From contig NZ_CP147919.1 in assembly GCF_039645985.1 (NCBI RefSeq), positions 620,001-684,000 of the forward strand: a stretch of DNA of 64,000 bases, written 5' to 3'. Shown here piece by piece: positions 44,607 through 52,174 of the stretch; the first letter of the stretch is position 1, and the number at the start of each line of letters is the position of its first letter. The DNA comes from Sulfurimonas sp. HSL3-7. GTDB taxonomy: Bacteria > Campylobacterota > Campylobacteria > Campylobacterales > Sulfurimonadaceae. The notes beneath the pieces are model-generated. The model saw nothing but the letters and a program-made list of their open reading frames with translations. It made no database searches and had not been told where the DNA came from. A program made the translations under genes and the position numbers.

Positions 44607-45824
44607 TTAAAGCGAAAAGAGTTGCAGGGTCAAAAAGAGCAGATTGACGACAACCCCGGCAACCGGAATCCAAAAGGGGATAAGATAGATCCCTTTCGGA
44701 GTCGGAGCCCGTAGTTTAATGCGGATCAGGGCTATATTGACCACGGTAAAGACGATCAGGATCAGGAAGCTGGTCAGATTGGCCAGCGTGACCAGCGGCA
44801 GCCAGAGGGCAAAAACCAGGGTGACCCCACTGACCAGAAATGTCGAGACAACCGGTGTCTTTGTCCTGGCGCTGATGTATGATAAAGGCGATGGCGGCCA
44901 CCACTTTTTACTGATGCCGTAGAGCATACGCGAGGCCATGATAATCTGTATCAGTGCCCCGTTGATAATGGCAAAGATGCTGATAACCGTAATGAGGGTC
45001 GTCTCATTGCCGGTGGCCTGTTCGTAGATGGTTGCAAAAGGCGCATCGGTCGAAGAGAGCTGCTCAGGGGAGAGAAGAAGGACACTGACCAGCGATACGC
45101 TCAAATAGAACAGTGAGGCGATGAGCAAAGAGAAAATTATAGCTCTGGGGTAGGCCTTGGCGGGTGCCTTGACCTCCTCGGCGATATTGGCCATATCTTC
45201 GAACCCCAAAAAGGCATAAAAGGCCAGAAAACCGCCTAAAGAGATGGCGTACCATGTATCCCACTGAAGAGGGGGTATTAGTTCAGGCACCCTTTCTGCC
45301 ATAGACGGGATTGCCGGCAGGCCGATCCACAAGATGAGCAGCAGCCCGCCGATCTCAATAAAGGTCAAGGCGACGGCGATGGCAACGGACTCGCCTATGC
45401 CCCAGATGGCGATGAGGCAAAGGATCCCAATCAGCCCTGCCAGCGCGATCCACTCGGGCAAGAGAGGGGTGAACTCCGCAAGATAACCGGCAAATCCTCT
45501 TGCTATGGTTGCGGCTGAGATCAGAGCGGCCAGGGCGATAATCAAACCGGTGATGATGGAGAGCCTGGTTGAACCGATCCCCTCTTTTATGTAGAGGGCT
45601 ACGCCGGCTGCATCAGGATACCGCGAGGCTAGTTCACCGTAACTCAATGCGGTAAACGAGACAATGACAAGTGCCACCAGAAAGGAAAACGGCGCGTACA
45701 TCCCGGCGGTGTTGGCCACTTCGGCAATGAGGACATAGATGCCCGCACCCAAAATGTTCCCCAGCCCGTAAAAAAGCAGCATCGGCATTGTTATTTTACG
45801 GAGAAGGTGCGGGGGTTGGGTCAT
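44607..45824 (-). CDS. APC-superfamily amino acid permease
   Basis: The 405-residue protein has about eleven or twelve hydrophobic segments. The N-terminal GLGNILGAGIYVLIAEVA is the substrate-binding unwound helix of the APC family, and FYAFLGFEDMANIAEEVKAP is the conserved helix 6 region. It likely imports an amino acid or polyamine. It lies seven bases after the slipin gene, so it may be transcribed with nfeD and slipin. Substrate cannot be assigned. Confidence 0.85.
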   Translation of the reverse strand: MTQPPHLLRKITMPMLLFYGLGNILGAGIYVLIAEVANTAGMYAPFSFLVALVIVSFTALSYGELASRYPDAAGVALYIKEGIGSTRLSIITGLIIALAALISAATIARGFAGYLAEFTPLLPEWIALAGLIGILCLIAIWGIGESVAIAVALTFIEIGGLLLILWIGLPAIPSMAERVPELIPPLQWDTWYAISLGGFLAFYAFLGFEDMANIAEEVKAPAKAYPRAIIFSLLIASLFYLSVSLVSVLLLSPEQLSSTDAPFATIYEQATGNETTLITVISIFAIINGALIQIIMASRMLYGISKKWWPPSPLSYISARTKTPVVSTFLVSGVTLVFALWLPLVTLANLTSFLILIVFTVVNIALIRIKLRAPTPKGIYLIPFWIPVAGVVVNLLFLTLQLFSL

Positions 45825-45830
45825 GGCCGA

Positions 45831-46592
45831 TTACTCTTTCGAGCTTCCTTTAAAAAACTTGCTCAGCTCCGTCGGGAAGGGGAAGATGAGAGTGTTGGTC
45901 TTGTCGTTGGAGATATCGCTCATGGTCTGGAGGTAACGCAGCTGTATCCCGAGGTCATTTTCGCTGAGCTTTTGGGCTGCAGCAAGCAGGTTCTCGCTGG
46001 CTTCAAGCTCCCCTTTTGCGTTGATCACCTTGGCACGGCGTTCGCGCTCGGCTTCGGCCTGTTTTGCAATGGCACGGACCATGCTCTCGTCAAGATCGAT
46101 ATGCTTGATCTCGACGTTCGATATCTTGATCCCCCAGGCATCGGTCTGTTTGTCGAGGATCTCCTGGATGTCGTAGTTGAGCCGTTCGCGTTCGGCCAGC
46201 ATCTCGTCGAGTTCATGCCCGCCCAGGACCGAGCGCAGCGTTGTCTGTGCAAGCTGGCTGGTCGCGGCATTGAAATTTTCCACCTGGATAATCGCTTTTT
46301 GGGGATCAAGCACACGGTAGTAGACGACGGCATTGACATGGACCGAGACATTGTCGTGGGAGATGACATCCTGCGTCGGTACATCAAGCACGATGATGCG
46401 GAGGTCTACGCGCACCATTTGCTGGATAAAGGGGATCAGTATGATGAGCCCCGGCCCTTTTACGCCCGTGAAACGTCCGAGGGTGAAGACGACGCCGCGC
46501 TCATACTCGCGTAAAATACGGATGGCCATCGCCAATAATAGGATGATCAGGATGGCGGAATAGACAATAATCATAGGTAGGTCGAAAAACAT
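45831..46592 (-). CDS. Slipin (stomatin/SPFH-domain membrane protein)
   Basis: One N-terminal membrane segment (MIIVYSAILIILLLAMAI) is followed by the SPFH domain: EYERGVVFTLGRFTGVKGPG, DVPTQDVISHDNVSVHVNAV and the coiled-coil stretch EAERERRAKVINAKGELEAS. The 253 residues match bacterial slipins. It is encoded directly after the NfeD-type protease gene, the usual partner, with an AAGGAG site. Slipin probably serves as the partner or substrate of that protease in the membrane. Confidence 0.93.
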   Translation of the reverse strand: MFFDLPMIIVYSAILIILLLAMAIRILREYERGVVFTLGRFTGVKGPGLIILIPFIQQMVRVDLRIIVLDVPTQDVISHDNVSVHVNAVVYYRVLDPQKAIIQVENFNAATSQLAQTTLRSVLGGHELDEMLAERERLNYDIQEILDKQTDAWGIKISNVEIKHIDLDESMVRAIAKQAEAERERRAKVINAKGELEASENLLAAAQKLSENDLGIQLRYLQTMSDISNDKTNTLIFPFPTELSKFFKGSSKE

Positions 46593-46594
46593 GG

Positions 46595-47881
46595 TTACTC
46601 CTTGACTTTTAAGATGAGGCCGTCGCGTCCGGTAACCTGAACTTTCTGGCCGACTTTTAACGTCTTCTCACTCATTGCTTGCCATGTTTCGCCATGACAG
46701 CGGACATAGTAGCCGTTCTCTGTAATTTCCAGCACTTCAGCGGAAGCACCGACCATCTCTTCGGCTCCGGTGACCACCTTGGCCGATCGCGAACGTACAA
46801 AGAGCCGCATCACGATGATGAAAAAGCCCAGACTGACCAGACTGAAGGCGATGATCAGCGGCAATGAGATGTCGTGCCCAAGCGTTTCGGCGTCGAAGAG
46901 CAGCAGCGAACCAAAGGCGAAAGCGACGGCCCCGCCTATGCCTAAAACACCGAAACCGGCAACAAAGACCTCGGCGATCATAAAGGCGATACCAATGAAA
47001 ATGAGCAGCAGTCCGGCATAATTAAAAGGGATCATGTTCAATGCATAGAGTGCGATAATACCGGCGATGACGCCAATGACCCCCGGCACGATAGCACCGG
47101 GGTTCATCAGTTCAAAAAAGATGCCGTACATGGCGATGAGCAGCAGTATATAGGCGATGTTCGGGTCGGTGATGACGCCAAGAAAACGGCTCTTCCAGTC
47201 CGCTTCAAAGGGGACGATCATGCTCCCTTCTGTGTGCATGCGGACGCTCTTCTCCAACAGCTTGACTGTCCGTCCGTCGACTTTCTGCAGCAGCGTTTGG
47301 GTATCACCGGCGATGAGGTCAATGACGCCCATACGAAGCGCATCTTCGGCAGAGAGACTTTCGGCTGAGGCCACGGCATTGACGGCCCAGCTCACATTGC
47401 GATCGTTCATCTGGGCCAGGCTGGTGATGTAGGCAACGGCATCGTTAATCGCTTTCTTCTCAGCCGTGGTAGGTGAACTGGTGTTTATATCCAACTGCTT
47501 TGGCGGCTGCATCAGGCTGATGGGTGTTGCCGCGCCGAGATTGGTCCCGGGAGACATCGCTGCCACATGCGAAGCATAGAGCAGGTAGGTCCCCGCGCTT
47601 GCGGCACGTGCTCCTCTCGGCGCGACATAGGTGATGACGGGAACAGGACTGTTGGTGATGGCCTGGATCATTTCCCGCATCGACGTCGACAGACCGCCGG
47701 GGGTGTCAAGCTCTATCAGCAGGGCTTCGGCATTCTGCACTTGCGCCGCATCTAACGCCTCCTGCAGCACAGAAGAGCTGGCCGGTCCTATCGCCCCTTT
47801 GATGGCCACTTTCATGACAATAGATTCGGCTGTAAAAAGGGGGGAGAGTAACAGTAGAAACAGAACCAGTAACCGTTTCAT
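46595..47881 (-). CDS. NfeD-type membrane-bound serine protease
   Basis: This 428-residue protein has a signal peptide, a ClpP-like domain with the catalytic Ser region APRGARAASAGTYLLYASH and PGTNLGAATPI, a four-helix membrane part near residues 235-345, and a C-terminal OB-fold NfeD domain (EMVGASAEVLEITENGYYVR). It is the long NfeD form that cleaves slipin-type proteins in archaea and bacteria. Gene order nfeD-slipin is conserved and matches that function. Divergent from the DUF2459 lipoprotein gene. Confidence 0.93.
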   Translation of the reverse strand: MKRLLVLFLLLLSPLFTAESIVMKVAIKGAIGPASSSVLQEALDAAQVQNAEALLIELDTPGGLSTSMREMIQAITNSPVPVITYVAPRGARAASAGTYLLYASHVAAMSPGTNLGAATPISLMQPPKQLDINTSSPTTAEKKAINDAVAYITSLAQMNDRNVSWAVNAVASAESLSAEDALRMGVIDLIAGDTQTLLQKVDGRTVKLLEKSVRMHTEGSMIVPFEADWKSRFLGVITDPNIAYILLLIAMYGIFFELMNPGAIVPGVIGVIAGIIALYALNMIPFNYAGLLLIFIGIAFMIAEVFVAGFGVLGIGGAVAFAFGSLLLFDAETLGHDISLPLIIAFSLVSLGFFIIVMRLFVRSRSAKVVTGAEEMVGASAEVLEITENGYYVRCHGETWQAMSEKTLKVGQKVQVTGRDGLILKVKE

Positions 47882-47969
47882 CTTAGCAACCTGTCGCGCT
47901 GAAGTAATTACGAATCATGATAGCTCAGAAGCCGATGCAAAGTCAAGCAAAACGCTTTTCCGGACAAGG

Positions 47970-47975
47970 TATAAT
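47970..47975 (+). promoter_or_regulatory. -10 box of the DUF2459 lipoprotein gene
   Basis: TATAAT lies 19 bases before the chosen ATG, which leaves a leader of about 13 bases with AAAGG as ribosome-binding site. It also argues against the longer reading frame from 47917, which would start upstream of this promoter. Confidence 0.5.
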
Positions 47976-47994
47976 AGTTGATCAAAGGTCTCTT

Positions 47995-48657
47995 ATGGAA
48001 TCCAGCCGTTATCTGCAAGGTATGCTTATTATGTTGGTTGCCTTTTCTACTATCCTGCTGACCGGGTGTGCAAAAACTGTTCGTACGTTGTACCCGCCGA
48101 ATCCGGATCGAAACGATAATAAAACGGTCTACGTCGTCAACAACTATGGATGGCATACCGGGATTGTTTTATCCAGAAAAGATGCAGCGCCTTATCTGCA
48201 TGCATTTGATGATTTTAAAAGTGCCCGCTATCTGGAGATAGGATGGGGAGATGAACTCTATTATCAGGCGAAGAAGATAACGTTTTGGATGAGTATCAGA
48301 GCTGCATTCTGGCCTACGGACTCGGTTCTTCATGTCGTGGCACTTCAGGATGAACCGTTAGCACACTTTTCAGATAGCGACGTGGTTGCATTGGAACTTT
48401 CAAACAGAGGTTTTATCAGACTGGTCGAGTTCATCGATAACAGTTTTGCTTTGGACGAGAAAGGCGAGATCATTACGTTGGGAAGCGGTCTTTACGGCAC
48501 AAGCAGGTTCTACCGTGCAGAAGGGACATTCCATCTGTTTAACAACTGCAATACCTGGAGTGCCGACGCCATTCGTTCTTCAGGATTCCCAATAAGCACC
48601 TTTTATGTATTTTCGTCCGACAATATGATGTATCAATTGAAACAGGGGATGCAGTGA
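47995..48657 (+). CDS. DUF2459 family lipoprotein
   Basis: The 220-residue protein has a lipoprotein signal with lipobox LLTGC (Cys near residue 24) and the DUF2459 (TIGR02117) landmarks NNYGWHTGIVL, YLEIGWGDELYYQ, GLYGTSRFYRAEG and FNNCNTW. The conserved His and Cys suggest a papain-like catalytic site, an idea from the fold, not proven. Start chosen downstream of the promoter. It stands alone between the nfeD and aspartate dehydrogenase genes, both on the other strand. Confidence 0.8.
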   Translation: MESSRYLQGMLIMLVAFSTILLTGCAKTVRTLYPPNPDRNDNKTVYVVNNYGWHTGIVLSRKDAAPYLHAFDDFKSARYLEIGWGDELYYQAKKITFWMSIRAAFWPTDSVLHVVALQDEPLAHFSDSDVVALELSNRGFIRLVEFIDNSFALDEKGEIITLGSGLYGTSRFYRAEGTFHLFNNCNTWSADAIRSSGFPISTFYVFSSDNMMYQLKQGMQ

Positions 48658-48706
48658 CCTGTTGATTTAAGAAGACAAATCTCTATTGCATTTATCCCAA
48701 AAACCT

Positions 48707-49465
48707 TTATGTTCCGACGACAAGCGTATTATCAAGCGTGTTGATCATCGCTACAAGCGAGAGTGCGGCCAGATAACTGGTGGAGGGGTTATGCGGGCTG
48801 GGCCTGTTTTCAATCTTTATAAATGTTTCTCCGAATGATCCGCTGACATGCACTTCATGCGTGTTCGTCGTAATGGAGGGGTCTGCCCAGAGTTCTATCT
48901 GTACCTCTTTCTGTGCGGCTATCGAGAGGGCGACGGCTGCATTGACATTGCGGGGATAATACTTGATACACTCTGCCGCGCTCCCTTTAAAAAGACATTC
49001 GCGTTTATCTGTCTGCAGGCCGAACGATCTCGGCGGTTTGGTGCTCCGCATTGTCAGCCTGTCCACTTCGCCGCATCGGGCGATTTTCGCATTGTCCAGG
49101 CCGAAAAGCGCACCGCTTGGGATCAATATGCGTCGGTTATTCTCCTTTGCTGTAGAGACGATCCGCTCTTTGAACTGCTCGTCGGCCAGCGCACCGGCGC
49201 TCAATACCATCAGGTCACACTTTTTTTGCAGTACGGCATCCGCATAGTCTTTGACGGCTCCGATCGAAGCGACCTCGATGACGAGATCAAAAGGCTCGTT
49301 GATAAAGTGCTCAAACTCTGTGAATGCTTTGGCAGAACATCTTTTTGCTATTTTGTCCGCACGGTCGCTGTGGCGGTCAAATACCGCTGTGATATCGTCT
49401 TTTGGCGAAAACTCGGTGATGATTTCCGCAATGTTGCCGCACCCTATCAACCCTATGCGTCGCAT
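48707..49465 (-). CDS. nadX: L-aspartate dehydrogenase-like protein
   Basis: The protein has an N-terminal Rossmann motif GLIGCGNIAEII and the aspartate dehydrogenase landmarks DLVIEVASIGAVKDYADAVL, VLSAGALADEQF and ILIPSGALFGLDN, followed by KYYPRNVNAAVALSIAA and a conserved His in SPHNPSTSY. It would convert aspartate to iminoaspartate with NAD(P), the first step of NAD synthesis when L-aspartate oxidase is absent. At 252 residues it is of family length. No other nad gene is nearby. Confidence 0.83.
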   Translation of the reverse strand: MRRIGLIGCGNIAEIITEFSPKDDITAVFDRHSDRADKIAKRCSAKAFTEFEHFINEPFDLVIEVASIGAVKDYADAVLQKKCDLMVLSAGALADEQFKERIVSTAKENNRRILIPSGALFGLDNAKIARCGEVDRLTMRSTKPPRSFGLQTDKRECLFKGSAAECIKYYPRNVNAAVALSIAAQKEVQIELWADPSITTNTHEVHVSGSFGETFIKIENRPSPHNPSTSYLAALSLVAMINTLDNTLVVGT

Positions 49466-49520
49466 CGGTTTCCTGTCGGCTTTGCTCCTATAGGCTCTAT
49501 CGTATTATCATTCAAAACGG

Positions 49521-50381
49521 CTACTTTTCCAACGGTACATAGATCAATACGTCCGAGGGAACGGTTTTCATTAGATAAGAGGCTGTTGAACCGTAAAGCA
49601 CAGTGTCCGAGACCTTTATGCCGTGTGCACCCAGAAGCACCAGGTCGCATTTCTGCTTCTTTGCCGTTTCAAGCAGCATTTCGCTGACAGGATCGAACCC
49701 TTCGATCACCTCGGTGTTGTCAAGCGAGAGACTCTTTTGAAACGCTTCGACATCCTCTTCCACCTGCGCTCTCAGCTGTTCCTTGTAAAGCTCTCTCTCG
49801 CTTTCAAGGTTGTAAAAATCGACACTCAGTTCGCTCATCTGTTGGTAGGCATAAGAGACGTTGATCGTCGCATCTTCAAAAAGCTCTTGTGCAAAGCGTA
49901 TATTTTTTTTAGAGGCTTCCGAGAGGTCGGTAAGTGCCAGGATATTCTTGTAGTCATCTTTGGCGGGCGTCTTGACGATCAGCACCGGCAAATGGCTTTT
50001 CTGCGTTACATTGTGGGCGGTGGATCCGAAAAATGTATCTCTGATGCTCTGTCTGCCGTGCGCACCTATGATGATCAGGTCGCTTTGGAGCCGATTGGCT
50101 TCATAGACGATCTCATCGGAAGGATTGCCCCGCGTGATCGTCACAAAATAATCCACTTTCGCTTCGGAGTTTAATGCATCCATCTTTTCTGCTATCTTGC
50201 CTTTGATATTCGCTTCATCGTCAACATTGCCAAAAGGCTTGTCAAACAGGGGTATATCGATGCTGTGAAGCACCGTAATCTGTGCATTTTCTTTTTTTGC
50301 CAAAAGGATGGCTCTTTTTAAGACTTCATCCGCCATCACCGAAGTGTCTATCGCTGCGACTATATTGTTTAAGATTCCCAT
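49521..50381 (-). CDS. Tandem universal stress protein (two UspA domains)
   Basis: Two UspA domains are fused. The first starts NNIVAAIDTSVMADEVLKRA and has the ATP-binding motif GAHGRQSIRDTFFGSTAHNV; the second starts NILALTDLSEASKKN and has GAHGIKVSDTVLYGSTASYL. Both keep the G-2x-G-9x-G(S/T) nucleotide pattern. The start at 50381 is preceded by AAGGAGAGG; an earlier ATG at 50411 lacks this. The neighbours, a CBS-containing protease and a CBS protein, also bind adenosine nucleotides in known relatives. Confidence 0.9.
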   Translation of the reverse strand: MGILNNIVAAIDTSVMADEVLKRAILLAKKENAQITVLHSIDIPLFDKPFGNVDDEANIKGKIAEKMDALNSEAKVDYFVTITRGNPSDEIVYEANRLQSDLIIIGAHGRQSIRDTFFGSTAHNVTQKSHLPVLIVKTPAKDDYKNILALTDLSEASKKNIRFAQELFEDATINVSYAYQQMSELSVDFYNLESERELYKEQLRAQVEEDVEAFQKSLSLDNTEVIEGFDPVSEMLLETAKKQKCDLVLLGAHGIKVSDTVLYGSTASYLMKTVPSDVLIYVPLEK

Positions 50382-50513
50382 TTCCCTCTCCTTGACAGAA
50401 TAAATAAGCACTAATCCTCATTAATGATACTATCCGCTTTCTAAAAGATTTATTATCATCCAAAGATTGCCGATAATAACGATATGGGTCCGCACTCTGT
50501 TTTGCAGTATGCT

Positions 50514-51641
50514 TTACGTCTCCAACTCCATTTTGAGTGCCAGAAACTCGAGCAGGTCTTTGAGTGTGACGATCCCTGCCATCCTGCCGTGTTCTATCAC
50601 CAGCAGCCGGCTTATACCCGATACACTCATCCGGTTCAGGGCCTCCTTGACCGGTGTTTCCGGATCAATAGAGTTTTCCTGGGTCACAGGCTGTATCAAG
50701 CCGGCGACAGAAAGAGCGCGCCACTGCTCACGAGGGACTTTTTTAAGGTCGCTGACCGTGATGATCCCTTCGAGTCTGCCGCTCTCAACGACAGGGAACA
50801 TCTTGTAATGATAATGGTAAAGGTACGTTTCGACAAATTCCTCCAGCGTGATCTGCGGAGGGACGGTAACGGGTTCGGGGTTCATAAAATAGCGCACGGT
50901 CTTGCCCCTGAAGGAACGCTCCGTCAACAGATGCTGATACGAAGCACCGGCGGCATTGAAGAGAAAAGAGCCTATCAGGATCCACCATAGACCACCGATA
51001 AAGTTCCCGCCGATAAGCCCGATAAACCCTATGAAGATAATGACCATGGCAAACAGCAGGCTGATGCGTGAAGCCAAACGGGTCGCCCAGTAGATATCGC
51101 CTTTCAGCCACCATAGGGTTGAACGGAGTATCCGTCCACCGTCGGTCGGGAAGGCCGGTACCATATTGAAGACGACAAGCAGCATATTGATGCCGCTAAG
51201 ATAGCCCAGGATCCCTGTAGCCGGCACCGGCCATTCGAGGAGAGCTGCGATCAGGTAAAGAGCGCCGAAGAGAAGCGAGAGTATCAGGCTGGCTATGGGG
51301 CCTGCTATGGCCATAAAGAACTCCGTTTTTGGACTCTTCGGCTCTTCTGCCATCTCGGCCACGCCGCCGAAGATAAAGAGGGTGATGCCGCGGATGGCCA
51401 GGCCGTGCCTGCGGGCGACCATAGAGTGGGAGAACTCATGGATGATGATGGAGGCAAAGAGCCCGACCGCTCCGGCCAGCCCCATCAGCCAGTAGGTCAG
51501 ATCACTGAGATCGGGATAATAGGTAGGGAAAAGACCCTTGGCCAGGGACCAGACCACTAAAAAGAGGATAACGACCCAGCTTGCATCGATCGAGACGCTG
51601 AAACCAAACAGTTTGAAAAGTTGTATCTTGTTTCTAAGCAT
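50514..51641 (-). CDS. Site-2 protease family protein (M50) with CBS domains
   Basis: This intramembrane metalloprotease has zinc motif HEFSH (68-72) and the third ligand in FNMVPAFPTDGG near residue 165, with about six membrane segments. The C-terminal 135 residues hold two CBS motifs (FMNPEPVTVPPQITLEEF and LIQPVTQENSIDPETP), which usually bind adenine nucleotides and gate activity. The 375 residues match the M50-CBS type. The substrate is unknown. A CBS-only protein is encoded immediately upstream on the same strand. Confidence 0.92.
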   Translation of the reverse strand: MLRNKIQLFKLFGFSVSIDASWVVILFLVVWSLAKGLFPTYYPDLSDLTYWLMGLAGAVGLFASIIIHEFSHSMVARRHGLAIRGITLFIFGGVAEMAEEPKSPKTEFFMAIAGPIASLILSLLFGALYLIAALLEWPVPATGILGYLSGINMLLVVFNMVPAFPTDGGRILRSTLWWLKGDIYWATRLASRISLLFAMVIIFIGFIGLIGGNFIGGLWWILIGSFLFNAAGASYQHLLTERSFRGKTVRYFMNPEPVTVPPQITLEEFVETYLYHYHYKMFPVVESGRLEGIITVSDLKKVPREQWRALSVAGLIQPVTQENSIDPETPVKEALNRMSVSGISRLLVIEHGRMAGIVTLKDLLEFLALKMELET

Positions 51642-51685
51642 CTGAGAGGCTCCTCACTCTATGACCTTCAGTCGGTCCTGCCGGT

Positions 51686-52117
51686 TTAGGCGTGCTGTTC
51701 TTTGTAAACAAGCCCTATCAGACCATTGACCTCTTCGCCTAAAAATTCCAGCAGGTCATCGACCGATAGGATACCGGCAAGGCAGCCCTCTTTGTCGACG
51801 ACAGGCAGGCGTCTGACACCATGCCTGCGCATGTTTTCGATACTTTCATATACGCCGTCCTCTTCTTTGGCGGTCACCAGTTGGTCGCTCATGATATCAG
51901 CAACCGTAAGGCTTTGCGGATCACTGTTCTCAGCGACTGCTTTCATAACGATGTCGCGATCGGTCAGAATACCGATCGGCGTGTTGCCCTTTTTGCCGGT
52001 GGATACGACGATGAGGTCGCCGACATTAAAAACCCGCATCAGCTTGGCAGCCTCCACGATATTTTCTTCTTTCTGGACAATAAACGTATCACGATTACAG
52101 AGTTCACCAATAGTCAT
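51686..52117 (-). CDS. CBS-domain pair protein
   Basis: The 143-residue protein consists of two CBS motifs: TIGELCNRDTFIVQKEENIV and later VADIMSDQLVTAKEEDGVYE. Such stand-alone pairs bind AMP/ATP or S-adenosylmethionine and act as regulators. Start at 52117 fits an AAAGGA site six bases upstream; two earlier ATG codons lie within 40 bases but overlap or precede this site. It is encoded 44 bases before the site-2 protease gene. Confidence 0.85.
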   Translation of the reverse strand: MTIGELCNRDTFIVQKEENIVEAAKLMRVFNVGDLIVVSTGKKGNTPIGILTDRDIVMKAVAENSDPQSLTVADIMSDQLVTAKEEDGVYESIENMRRHGVRRLPVVDKEGCLAGILSVDDLLEFLGEEVNGLIGLVYKEQHA

Positions 52118-52174
52118 CACCATTCCTTTTATAGACATAAGAACCATTGTATACCGCATTGATTGAATAAAGCC

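Noticed and set aside
44497-44673. Upstream extension of the Mut7-C gene
   Set aside because: It overlaps the permease gene end and adds sequence unlike the family, whose domain begins at MPAFIAD.
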